The notes: generated from the sequence alone by a model not told the origin. 19,163 nt of DNA from Clostridiales bacterium UBA2432 (GCA_002342805.1 DDQW01000041.1:1-19163), one strand, 5' to 3'; shown: positions 8,123 through 16,174, numbered from the stretch's first letter. Program-made: numbers and translations.

Positions 8123-8854
8123 TTTACATTCCTCCTTAACAATTGTTCCTTCTGCTTGAGTCAAACTTGATCGAACAACTAATTCTACATTATATTTTTT
8201 AGCAAGCTCTACTGATCGATTATGTAGTACTTTTGCTCCCAGAGAAGCTAATTCAAGCATTTCGTCATATGTTATTTCTTCAAGCTTATGCGCATCTTTT
8301 ACTATACGCGGGTCCGCGGTGTATACACCGTCAACATCTGTATAAATCTCACATTTGTCCGCATTTAAGGCCGCTGCAAGTGCGACTGCCGTTGTATCCG
8401 AGCCTCCTCGACCAAGCGTGGTCACATCTTCGTATCGATTAATTCCTTGGAACCCTGTGACTAAAACAATGTTTTTTCGTTCCAATTCCATTTCAATGCG
8501 ATCTTTGTTAATTTCTTTTAATCGAGCATTTCCATATGTTCTGGACGTATTCATTGCAACTTGAAATGCGTTTAAAGATACCGCCGGATAACCTAACGCC
8601 TGCAATGCCAATGCCATCAATGCGACGGATTGCTGTTCTCCCGTTGCCAACAACATATCCATTTCACGCTTTGACGGATTATCGTTAATCTCTGCAACCT
8701 TGGCTAAGAGCTCATCTGTTGTATCTCCTTGAGCAGATAACACAACAACCACTTGATGTCCTGCTTTATAATCTTCTAGAATTCGATTTGCAACATTAAA
8801 TACACGGTCTTTATTGGCGACAGAACTGCCACCGAATTTTTTTACGACAAGCAT
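7643..8854 (-). CDS. lysC: Aspartate kinase, alpha subunit (with internal beta-subunit start)
   Basis: This enzyme phosphorylates L-aspartate, the first step toward lysine, threonine and methionine. The 403-residue product has the amino-acid kinase domain in its first 240 residues: KKFGGSSV (5-12) near the N-terminus, then TGFQG, TLGRGGSDTTA and the TDVDGVYTADPR loop. Two ACT domains follow, one around GIQDRPGKAFDLFSLLSKNN and one around VVGAGMASNAGVATKMFEAL, the usual sites of feedback binding. The length and layout match class II aspartokinases such as B. subtilis LysC. GGAGG (8861-8865) lies 6 nt upstream of the start. It is the last gene of the thrR-hom-apgM-lysC unit. A second start inside the gene is listed separately. 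Confidence 0.95.
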   Translation of the reverse strand: MLVVKKFGGSSVANKDRVFNVANRILEDYKAGHQVVVVLSAQGDTTDELLAKVAEINDNPSKREMDMLLATGEQQSVALMALALQALGYPAVSLNAFQVAMNTSRTYGNARLKEINKDRIEMELERKNIVLVTGFQGINRYEDVTTLGRGGSDTTAVALAAALNADKCEIYTDVDGVYTADPRIVKDAHKLEEITYDEMLELASLGAKVLHNRSVELAKKYNVELVVRSSLTQAEGTIVKEECKMEKMLVSGVAADKDVARIAVIGIQDRPGKAFDLFSLLSKNNISVDIILQSIGRDGTKDITFTVAKGDLQDAIKLIESNLEHLEASSFLFDDNVAKVSVVGAGMASNAGVATKMFEALYDADINIHMISTSEIKISVLVSEKDADDAVVAIHDHFKLGVR

Positions 8855-8873
8855 ATGCTTCCTCCATTTTCAT

Positions 8874-10088
8874 TTATAATTTTTCACCTAAAAAATATGG
8901 CATAAATTGATAGCCTTTATTTATCATCTTACCACTTGCTTTTGCCCCTTGTTCTGAATATACAAAGGGGTTCATCGCTTTTTTCCTACTGTCGTAGATT
9001 AAGTATGGCACCGGTTCATTTGTATGTGTTCGAATACGAAGCGGTGTTGGATGATCCGGTAAAATTCCGATTTTAAAGTCCTCTTTTTGTTGTGAAAAGT
9101 AGGTATAAATCGGCGCAACGATTTTTTCATCAATAAGTTCAATTGCTTTGACTTTATTATCTAATTCACCTCGATGTCCACATTCATCCGGAGCTTCCAC
9201 ATGAAGATAAACAAAATCATATCCACTTTCAAAGGCTTGAATGGCTGCATCAACTTTTCCCTGATAATTTGTATGAATATTTCCGGTGGCTCCTTCCACA
9301 TCAATGCTTTTCATCTTTGCAGCAATGGCTATCCCTTTCAACAAATCAACTGCTGAAATCATAGCACCACTTTTATGGAACATTTCTTTAAATTCGGGCA
9401 GTTCCGGTCGTACGCCTTCGCCCCATGGCCATATGCTGTTGGCCGGTCTAAGGCCTTTTTGGCGTCTCAATTCATTGATTGGATGGTGGTTTAAAATTTC
9501 ATAACTTTTTTCCATCATCTCACGCATCTTATCCTTATATTCACCCTTAGGTTGATACTGGGTAATCTTTTGTCCTAGAATATTATGCGGTGGTTCTAAC
9601 ACGACATCTGTTGAACCTTCATTCCATATAAGGGCATGACGATAGCTGACGCCTTTGTAGAACTTTAATGGACCCTCTTCAAAGGCTTCTTTGATTGCTC
9701 CTAAAAGTATTCCTGCTTCTTCCGTTGTTATTTCATCGGCACTATGATCTTCAATGGTTTTATCCCAATATGGACCCTCTTCTGTCAGTGTTACAAAATT
9801 TACTCGGAAACAGACATCCGTCTCTTCCATTTTTACACCTATGCTTACCGCCTCAAGAGGTGATCTTCCGGTATAATATTTTGTCGGATCATATCCGATG
9901 ACCGAGAGATTTGCTGTATCACTTCCCGGACTCATTCCTTTGGGAATCGTATCAAGCAAACCGACTTCGCCGTACTTGGCCAATGTATCAAAGGTCGGAG
10001 TTTTTGCCGCTTCTAAGGGAGTTTTATCATTTAATGCCGGGATTGGCTCATCTGCCATTCCGTCAGCAAGTATTATTATATATTTCAT
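8874..10088 (-). CDS. Cofactor-independent phosphoglycerate mutase-like protein, proposed homoserine kinase
   Basis: The 404-residue product belongs to the alkaline-phosphatase superfamily and resembles archaeal-type iPGM (ApgM). Asp9 in LADGMAD and Ser56 in SPGSDTAN are the expected metal ligand and phospho-accepting residue. EAPDECGHRGE and HPTPLRIRTHT supply the C-terminal metal-binding Asp and His residues. One branch of this family is annotated as a proposed homoserine kinase because it sits beside threonine-biosynthesis genes in species lacking ThrB. Here it lies 4 nt after hom and 19 nt before lysC, which fits that role. A glycolytic mutase role cannot be excluded from sequence alone. 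The ribosome binding site AAGGA is made by the last codons and stop of hom. Confidence 0.85.
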   Translation of the reverse strand: MKYIIILADGMADEPIPALNDKTPLEAAKTPTFDTLAKYGEVGLLDTIPKGMSPGSDTANLSVIGYDPTKYYTGRSPLEAVSIGVKMEETDVCFRVNFVTLTEEGPYWDKTIEDHSADEITTEEAGILLGAIKEAFEEGPLKFYKGVSYRHALIWNEGSTDVVLEPPHNILGQKITQYQPKGEYKDKMREMMEKSYEILNHHPINELRRQKGLRPANSIWPWGEGVRPELPEFKEMFHKSGAMISAVDLLKGIAIAAKMKSIDVEGATGNIHTNYQGKVDAAIQAFESGYDFVYLHVEAPDECGHRGELDNKVKAIELIDEKIVAPIYTYFSQQKEDFKIGILPDHPTPLRIRTHTNEPVPYLIYDSRKKAMNPFVYSEQGAKASGKMINKGYQFMPYFLGEKL

Positions 10089-10092
10089 TATA

Positions 10093-11313
10093 TTAATCCT
10101 TTTCTATACGAATGGTTGACGTCACTTTGACTTGATGCACTTGGGTGAGCTGCGTGATTTTTTCTTTTAGCTCACCTTCTGTTGATTTTTCTGTAATAAA
10201 TACGGTTTCATCATCACTTTGTATATAAGATACTTTACCAAACACTTGCTCAATAATATCTTGATATCCATGGCCTTCAAGAGCAATGAATAATTGGCTG
10301 GGAACTTCTTCCAAAGACATAAGATTCATTTCTTTTGAATACCAATGTGTAATAATATTTTTATCTAAATGTTTGACTGCATCAACAACGTCAGCAACAA
10401 CAGCTGAAGCCGTAGGTAGTTTTCCTGCACCGCTTCCATAAAACATCACATCACCAATGACATTTCCTTTAATGAAAATCGCGTTAAAAACATCGTGAAC
10501 ATTTGACAAGGGGTGATTATTGGAAATCATCATTGGTGCTACCATTGCATATGCTTTTTCATTTATCTTTTTACTGATGCCCAATAGTTTTACCTGATAT
10601 CCGAGTTTTTTAGCATATTCAAGGTCTTTAAGACGTACTTTCGTTATACCTTCCGTGTGAATTTCTTCAAAATTCACATGCATCCCATATGCTAACGACG
10701 ATAAAATTGCAATTTTTCGACACGCATCATAGCCTTCAATGTCGGCTTCCGGATTACGCTCTGCAAATCCAAGCTCTTGGGCTTCTTTTAAAACATCTTC
10801 AAAGTTTAATCCTTCTCTGGACATTTTACTTAAAATGTAATTTGTTGTTCCATTTAAAATTCCTGTAATTTCATAGATTTCATCTGCCGTCAGTGATTTA
10901 TTTAAGGGGCGGATAATAGGTATTCCACCACCAACACTTGCTTCAAACAAAAAATTAATATTTTTGTTGCGAGCAATCTCTAACAACTCCGGACCATATC
11001 TTGCAACAAGTTCTTTATTTGATGTAACCACGCTTTTTCCTTTTAGCAAGGCAGTTTTCACAAAGTCATACGCCGGATTAAGTCCACCCATAACTTCAAC
11101 AATGACTTCAACTGAATCATCTTCAATAATATCTTCAAACCGTTTCGTCAACTTTGATTCAATTGACGTTCCGGGAAATTCTTTTAAATCTAACACGTAT
11201 TTTATAAAAAGTTCTTCACCTGCTTTAATATCAATACTCTTTTTGTTTGTCTCTAAGACTTCAACAACTCCTGATCCTACTGTTCCGTATCCTAATATAG
11301 CTATGTTAATCAT
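10093..11313 (-). CDS. hom: Homoserine dehydrogenase
   Basis: This enzyme reduces aspartate semialdehyde to homoserine, the branch point toward threonine and methionine. The 406-residue product starts with a Rossmann loop (ILGYGTVGSG, 6-15). Family signatures follow: TSNKELVA, FEASVGGGIPIIRPL, LNGTTNYIL and RNPEADIEGYDACRK, the last holding the catalytic Asp and Lys region. The C-terminal 75 residues occupy the place of the usual ACT domain but lack its D-x-P-G motif. GGGAG precedes the start. The gene starts 6 nt after the ACT-regulator stop and is followed almost immediately by the proposed homoserine kinase, so the two make consecutive steps. Threonine synthase is not in the window. Confidence 0.95.
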   Translation of the reverse strand: MINIAILGYGTVGSGVVEVLETNKKSIDIKAGEELFIKYVLDLKEFPGTSIESKLTKRFEDIIEDDSVEVIVEVMGGLNPAYDFVKTALLKGKSVVTSNKELVARYGPELLEIARNKNINFLFEASVGGGIPIIRPLNKSLTADEIYEITGILNGTTNYILSKMSREGLNFEDVLKEAQELGFAERNPEADIEGYDACRKIAILSSLAYGMHVNFEEIHTEGITKVRLKDLEYAKKLGYQVKLLGISKKINEKAYAMVAPMMISNNHPLSNVHDVFNAIFIKGNVIGDVMFYGSGAGKLPTASAVVADVVDAVKHLDKNIITHWYSKEMNLMSLEEVPSQLFIALEGHGYQDIIEQVFGKVSYIQSDDETVFITEKSTEGELKEKITQLTQVHQVKVTSTIRIEKD

Positions 11314-11319
11314 ATTTTT

Positions 11320-11763
11320 TTACTCCCTTGCTAATATTTTGACGTGATGTATACCTTCGAACAATTCAATTGAATCGATAAGTGTTTCAACATCTAATGT
11401 CGCAGGTAAAATCTCGATGCTTATTGTCAAGTTTGCCACTCCGTTAATCGGTATTGATTGATTGATGGTTAATATATTTGCCTTGGATTCCGCAATCTTT
11501 TCAATGACTGCAGATAATAGACCGGGTTCATCATCAATCTTAACCGCAAATGTTACGACACTCCCTCTTCCATTTTCATAGAAAGGAAAAATACAATCTT
11601 TATATTTATAGAAAGAACTACGACTAATACCGACGAGATCTACCGCTTCTTGGACGGTTATTGCTTTTTCTCTTTCAAGTAAAGCCTTCGCTTCAACCAC
11701 TTTTAAGAAAACTTCAGGTAGGGCTTTCTTTTTCAAAATATAATATTTAGCATTATCCGGCAT
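11320..11763 (-). CDS. thrR: ACT-domain transcriptional regulator (UPF0735, PheB/ThrR type)
   Basis: The 147-residue product has an N-terminal helix-turn-helix-like part (ITVQEAVDLVGISRSSFYKYKD, about 36-57) and a C-terminal ACT domain from about 75 (VTFAVKIDDEPGLLSAVIEKIAE) with the ligand-type D-x-P-G motif intact. It belongs to the UPF0735 family; the B. subtilis member PheB/YszB, also called ThrR, is known as a DNA-binding regulator of threonine biosynthesis. Standing first in a unit with hom, it is probably an amino-acid-sensing, possibly self-acting regulator of this operon; this is inference. ATG 11763 is chosen over the upstream ATG at 11799 because GAGGTG (11770-11775) lies 6 nt before it and MPDNAKYYILKKK is the usual family start. 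Confidence 0.87.
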   Translation of the reverse strand: MPDNAKYYILKKKALPEVFLKVVEAKALLEREKAITVQEAVDLVGISRSSFYKYKDCIFPFYENGRGSVVTFAVKIDDEPGLLSAVIEKIAESKANILTINQSIPINGVANLTISIEILPATLDVETLIDSIELFEGIHHVKILARE

Positions 11764-11777
11764 AATTTTCACCTCAT

Positions 11778-11807
11778 TTTGTATTTTTGTCAAAAACATT
11801 TGTATTT
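11778..11807 (-). promoter_or_regulatory. Candidate operator just downstream of the threonine-operon promoter
   Basis: Two exact 9-bp direct repeats (TTTGTATTT on the plus strand at 11778-11786 and 11799-11807) are 21 bp apart, that is two helical turns. Between them lies a perfect palindrome TTTTTG-t-CAAAAA (11784-11796). The block falls within the first ~30 transcribed nucleotides, a typical repressor position. The regulator bound is not known from sequence; the ACT protein encoded next is the natural candidate. Confidence 0.4.
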
Positions 11808-11816
11808 ACTAGAAAG

Positions 11817-11845
11817 ATAATATCACATCTATAAATTTATTGCAA
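11817..11845 (-). promoter_or_regulatory. Sigma-A-type promoter for the thrR-hom-apgM-lysC unit
   Basis: Minus strand: TTGCAA (11840-11845), a 17-nt spacer, TATTAT (11817-11822). The expected start of transcription is near 11810, leaving a leader of roughly 45 nt. There is no room for a T-box or lysine riboswitch. The -35 box touches the T run of the cheW terminator. Confidence 0.72.
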
Positions 11846-11878
11846 GAAAAAAGGATAACATGTTTATATTATCCTTTT
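11846..11878 (-). terminator. Rho-independent terminator after cheW
   Basis: 10-bp stem AAAAGGATAA (11849-11858) with TTATCCTTTT (11869-11878), 10-nt loop, continuing into TTTTTTCTT on the minus strand. AT-rich stem but good T run. It lies 33 nt past the cheW stop and ends the secA-prfB-cheW unit. Confidence 0.75.
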
Positions 11879-11911
11879 ATAACTTAATCTTATATTGACA
11901 CTATATCACTA

Positions 11912-12373
11912 TTAAGCTTCAACAACAACTTCTTCTAATTCTGCTTTTTCCTCATCGGACACAATAAGATCAATATCAATCAAAATGATCATTCGACCTT
12001 CTTGCTTGGCAACACTTTTAATGTATTTTCGGTTGACGCCAGTAACAATCTTGGGAGCCGGTTCAATCGTATCATCTTCAATTTGCAAAATTTCTGTAAC
12101 AGAATCAACAACAAAACCAATCATCATATCGTTTGTGTTCACAACAATAATTTTTGTATCATCGTTAACTTCTTTAAGTTCAAGATTAAATTTTTTCCTT
12201 AAACTATAGATTGGTAATACCTCACCTCTTAGATTGATAATCCCTTCAATATATTTAGGTGCATTGGGTACTTTCACAACTTCCTGATACTTTTCAATAC
12301 CATTAACCTGCATAATATTCAAACCATATTCTTCATGGTCAAGTCTGAAAATTACTTGCTGTAATGAAGCCAT
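11912..12373 (-). CDS. cheW: CheW-like chemotaxis coupling protein
   Basis: CheW proteins link chemoreceptors to the CheA kinase at the inner face of the membrane. The 153-residue product is one CheW domain. It has QVIFRLDHEEYGLNI near the start, VPNAPKYIEGIINLRGEVLPIYSLR in the middle with the conserved INLRG turn, and an acidic C-terminal tail. The start at 12373 is fixed by AAAGGAGGA (12381-12389) 7 nt upstream; upstream in-frame codons run back into prfB and are not used. It follows prfB by 32 nt with no receptor, cheA or other chemotaxis gene in view, so its partners are unlinked or beyond this window. A non-chemotaxis scaffold role is possible. Confidence 0.88.
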   Translation of the reverse strand: MASLQQVIFRLDHEEYGLNIMQVNGIEKYQEVVKVPNAPKYIEGIINLRGEVLPIYSLRKKFNLELKEVNDDTKIIVVNTNDMMIGFVVDSVTEILQIEDDTIEPAPKIVTGVNRKYIKSVAKQEGRMIILIDIDLIVSDEEKAELEEVVVEA

Positions 12374-12405
12374 TATTATTTCCTCCTTTGATTTTGAGAT
12401 ATTCT

Positions 12406-13519
12406 TTATTGTTGATCTGTCGTAAGCCAAATTAAATAGCCATTGATAAATGCATCAATGTCACCGTCCATAACTGCACTAACATTACCTGTCTCCACAT
12501 TTGTTCGATGATCTTTAACCATATTATATGGATGCATTACATATGAACGTATTTGACTTCCCCAGCCAATTTCTTTGATTTCTCCACGAATTTCTTTCAT
12601 TTCTTCTTGTTGTTCAATTTGTTTTAATTCCAAAAGCTTTGCTTTCAACATTGACATTGCTTTATCTTTGTTCTTATGTTGTGAACGTTCATTTTGGCAT
12701 TGAACAACTGTGTTTGTAGGGATATGGGTAATACGGATTGCCGAATCTGTTTTATTAATATGCTGTCCACCGGCACCGCTTGCACGATAGGTATCGATGC
12801 GCAATTCATCATCCGGAATATCTAGGTCAATTGAATCATCCAATTCCGGAATAACATCACAGGATGCAAACGACGTATGTCGTCGTCCTGACGAGTCAAA
12901 AGGAGAGATTCGAACTAAACGATGGACTCCTTTTTCAGCTTTTAAGTAACCGTATGCATTTTCGCCGGATATCTGAAACGTTACTGACTTGATTCCGGCT
13001 TCTTCACCATCTAAGTAGTCCAAAACTTCCGTTTTATAGCCTTTCTTATCTGCCCATTTTAAGTACATGCGGTATAACATACTTACCCAGTCGCAAGACT
13101 CCGTTCCACCGGCCCCCGCGTGAAGAGATAGAATCGCATTGTTCCTATCATAGGCTCCGGATAACAAGGTATCTATACGTAAAGTCTCATATTGGTGAAT
13201 AAATTTATCGGCCATAGTTTTAATCTCGGCAACTAAACTATCGTCATTCTCCTCTTCTGCTAACATAATCATTGTTTGAACATCGTCATATGCTTCAACA
13301 ATTTCTTCATATGCCTGTACTTTATCTTTTAGACCTTTTAATGTTTTCATTTCTTCTTGAGAATTTGTCGGGTCATCCCAAAAGTCTTCCCGTGCCATCT
13401 CATTCTCAATGGTTTCTATTCTTATTTTAACATTAATCAAGTCAAAGTGAAACACTCATTTCATCTAATTTTGCTTCATATTTTTGTAATTCTTGCTTAA
13501 TTTGTTCTAAAGCTAACAT
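12406..13519 (-). CDS. prfB: Peptide chain release factor 2, made by programmed +1 frameshift
   Basis: RF2 recognises UGA and UAA stop codons and releases the finished peptide. The gene is in two frames. Codons 1-25 run from ATG 13519 to CTT (13447-13445) and are followed by an in-frame TGA (13444-13442). Skipping T13444 continues with GAC and 344 more codons to the stop at 12406, giving 370 residues. In the joined protein the codon-reading tripeptide SPF is at 205-207 and the catalytic GGQ at 250-252, the positions they hold in E. coli RF2. GAGGTG (13525-13530) lies 5 nt before the start, and the slip site CTT-TGA-C is conserved. The usual Shine-Dalgarno-like stimulator is missing. It begins 20 nt after the secA stop; secA-prfB is a common pair. 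Confidence 0.95.
13439..13450 (-). promoter_or_regulatory. prfB programmed +1 frameshift site
   Basis: Minus strand: TCA CTT TGA CTT, where CTT TGA C is the universal RF2 slip site. The zero-frame TGA is at 13444-13442. Ribosomes that slip +1 on CTT read GAC next and enter the main frame; low RF2 favours this, so the protein limits its own synthesis. Confidence 0.93.
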
Positions 13520-13539
13520 TAAATCACCTCTTTCAACGA

Positions 13540-16137
13540 TTATTCTTCTATTCGGTAATTGAAATTTTCTGAAGGACCATGACACTGTTTATATTTTTTG
13601 CCACTACCACAATGACAAGGTTCATTTCGTCCTAGTTTTCTACCGGTATGTTTAACGGTTTTTTTGGCTACCTCTTCGCCACGATTTGTTGATATGTTTT
13701 TGGCCACACGTTCTCTTTCAATTTTATTGCGTGGCGCAATGCGATAAAGGATGCGAACGGTATCTTCCTGAATGCTTTCAATCATATCATCAAACATGTC
13801 AAAACCAACCAGTTTGTATTCAACCAGTGGATCACGTTGTCCAAATGCAACCAAGTTTATACCTTGCCGCATTTGATCCATATTATCAATATGATCCATC
13901 CACTTTTGATCAATGGCACGGAGTAAAATAACACGCTCCGGCTCGCGCATCATTTCAGGTTCATCAAATTCTTGTTCTTTTGCTTCATACATTTTATGGG
14001 CTAAGTCTTGTAACAATTTGATGAACTTTTCCTTGGTCATAGTATCTCGTGTCTTTTCATCAAAACTGAAATTTGGAAAGGGAATAATCTTGGTTAATGA
14101 TTCTCGAAGCCCTTTTAAGTCCCATTCATCCATATGGTCCATACCATTTGAATGGGCATTGACATTACGTTCAATTACATCATCGACCATTTTAAGTATA
14201 ATCGAGCGCATACTTTCGCCTTTAAGAACTTTTAAACGCTCTTCATATATAATCTCGCGTTGCTCATTCATGACTTGATCATAATCTAATAAACGTTTAC
14301 GTATACCGAAGTTATTTCCCTCAACTTTTCTTTGAGCATCTTCAATACGATTGGACAATATCCCGGCTGATATTGGTTCATCATCGGGTAGTCCTAAACG
14401 TTCAACCGTGTTTTTCATCTTATCCGATCCAAATAATCGCATAAGCTCATCTTCTAAAGAGATAAAGAATCGAGATTCTCCCGGGTCACCTTGTCGACCG
14501 GCACGTCCTCTTAACTGATTGTCAATTCGTCGAGACTCATGACGCTCAGTACCGATAATCTTAAGTCCGCCAGCTTCTTTAACACCTTCGCCCAACTTGA
14601 TATCCGTACCACGTCCGGCCATGTTTGTTGCAATCGTGACAGCACCTAATTGGCCGGCATCGGCTACAATGTCCGCCTCACGTTCATGAAACTTCGCGTT
14701 CAATACTTTATGTGGGATACCTTCCCGTTTAATTGCTTTACTTAACTCTTCAGAAGAATCAATGCTAACGGTACCAACAAGAACCGGTTGTCCTTTTGCA
14801 TGGCTTTCTACAACTTCACGCGCAATTGCCCGATATTTTTCAGCGACACTTTTATAGACCACATCATTATGATCTTTTCTAGCTATGGGACGGTTAGTCG
14901 GAATGACAATGACATCCATTCCATAAATTGATCGAAACTCTTCTTCCTCTGTTAACGCGGTACCTGTCATACCGGATTTTTTTTCATATCGGTTAAAATA
15001 ATTTTGGAAGGTAATCGTTGCAAGCGTCTTACTCTCCCGCTTTACTTTTACATTTTCTTTTGCTTCTATCGCTTGATGCAAGCCATTTGAATAGCGTCTT
15101 CCCGGCATTAATCGACCGGTGAACTCATCAACAATCACTATTTCATCATCTTTGATTACATAGTCTTTATCACGATGCATCAGTCTTAATGCTTTTAATG
15201 CAAGGGTAATATGGTGTTGAATTTCCATGTTTTCCGGGTCAGCTAAGTTGTCAATTTGGAAATATTCTTCCGCTCGTTTTACACCATCTGCCGTTAATGT
15301 CGCATTCTTTGTTTTTTCATCAATGACATAATCGCCTTCTTCTTCAATGTCTTCATTTAGAAGCGCGCTTAATTTCGTTACTTCGCCCAACACACGACCT
15401 TCTTTTAAGCGCTGTGCAAGCATGTGCGCCTGTTGATATAAATGTGTTGATTTACTACTACTTCCAGAAATAATCAATGGTGTTCTTGCTTCATCAATTA
15501 ATACTGAATCAACCTCATCAATAATCGCATAACTTAAGGGACGTTGTACCATTTCTTTTTCATATATAACCATGTTGTCACGTAAGTAATCAAAACCAAA
15601 CTCGTTATTGGTACCATAAGTTATGTCGCATTGATATGCAGCTTGTCGTTCTTCATGATCTAATCCGTTTACTATAACACCGACTGAAAGCCCTAGGTAG
15701 CTAAAAAGCTCACCCATCCATTCAGCATCACGTGTTGCCAGATAATCATTAACAGTAACCACATGAACGCCTTTACCTTCTAATGCATTTAGATATGCAG
15801 CTATAGGTGCAACTAATGTTTTACCTTCACCTGTTTTCATCTCCGCAATTCGGCCCTGATGTAAAACGACCGCACCCACCAACTGAACTCTGTATGGTCG
15901 TAATCCTAAGACTCTTTTTGCCGCTTCTCTTACAACGGCAAAAGCTTCTATCATTATTGAATCTAACGCTTCTCCTTGTTTAATTCGGTTGCGAAACTCA
16001 TCCGTTTTCGCTCTAAGGTCTTCATCAGACATTTCAATCATTTGTGGCTCTAGTGCCTCTATTTGATCGACTATAGGATAAATCCGCTTTAATTCTCTTT
16101 CACTATGGGTTCCGAATATTTTCTCAATAATACCCAT
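13540..16137 (-). CDS. secA: Preprotein translocase ATPase SecA
   Basis: SecA is the cytoplasmic motor that pushes unfolded proteins through SecYEG. The 865-residue product shows the full layout: Walker A MKTGEGKT (100-107), VTVNDYLA, the DEAD-type IIDEVDSVLIDEARTPLI segment, the preprotein-crosslinking domain, VDEFTGR, GMTGTA, NMAGRGTDIKL and QLRGRAGRQGDPGESRF in the second motor domain. It ends in a C-terminal zinc-binding tail (Cys841, Cys843, Cys852 and His853) that normally contacts SecB or lipids and ribosomes. A GTG at 16146 is in frame, but ATG 16137 has GAAGGTGG (16143-16150) 5 nt upstream and begins MGIIEKIFG as in homologues. It heads the secA-prfB-cheW unit. Confidence 0.97.
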   Translation of the reverse strand: MGIIEKIFGTHSERELKRIYPIVDQIEALEPQMIEMSDEDLRAKTDEFRNRIKQGEALDSIMIEAFAVVREAAKRVLGLRPYRVQLVGAVVLHQGRIAEMKTGEGKTLVAPIAAYLNALEGKGVHVVTVNDYLATRDAEWMGELFSYLGLSVGVIVNGLDHEERQAAYQCDITYGTNNEFGFDYLRDNMVIYEKEMVQRPLSYAIIDEVDSVLIDEARTPLIISGSSSKSTHLYQQAHMLAQRLKEGRVLGEVTKLSALLNEDIEEEGDYVIDEKTKNATLTADGVKRAEEYFQIDNLADPENMEIQHHITLALKALRLMHRDKDYVIKDDEIVIVDEFTGRLMPGRRYSNGLHQAIEAKENVKVKRESKTLATITFQNYFNRYEKKSGMTGTALTEEEEFRSIYGMDVIVIPTNRPIARKDHNDVVYKSVAEKYRAIAREVVESHAKGQPVLVGTVSIDSSEELSKAIKREGIPHKVLNAKFHEREADIVADAGQLGAVTIATNMAGRGTDIKLGEGVKEAGGLKIIGTERHESRRIDNQLRGRAGRQGDPGESRFFISLEDELMRLFGSDKMKNTVERLGLPDDEPISAGILSNRIEDAQRKVEGNNFGIRKRLLDYDQVMNEQREIIYEERLKVLKGESMRSIILKMVDDVIERNVNAHSNGMDHMDEWDLKGLRESLTKIIPFPNFSFDEKTRDTMTKEKFIKLLQDLAHKMYEAKEQEFDEPEMMREPERVILLRAIDQKWMDHIDNMDQMRQGINLVAFGQRDPLVEYKLVGFDMFDDMIESIQEDTVRILYRIAPRNKIERERVAKNISTNRGEEVAKKTVKHTGRKLGRNEPCHCGSGKKYKQCHGPSENFNYRIEE

Positions 16138-16174
16138 CTTGTCCACCTTCCACTTAACTATTTTCTACATTACT

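Noticed and set aside
11764..11810. A T-box or amino-acid riboswitch in the leader of the threonine operon
   Set aside because: The leader is only about 45 nt and has no stem array, T-box sequence or terminator/antiterminator pair.
13440..13455. prfB starting at GTG 13455 as a plain single-frame gene
   Set aside because: This would drop the first 25 residues and has no ribosome binding site. The upstream ATG 13519 with GAGGTG and the CTT-TGA-C slip site show the gene is frameshifted by design, not broken.
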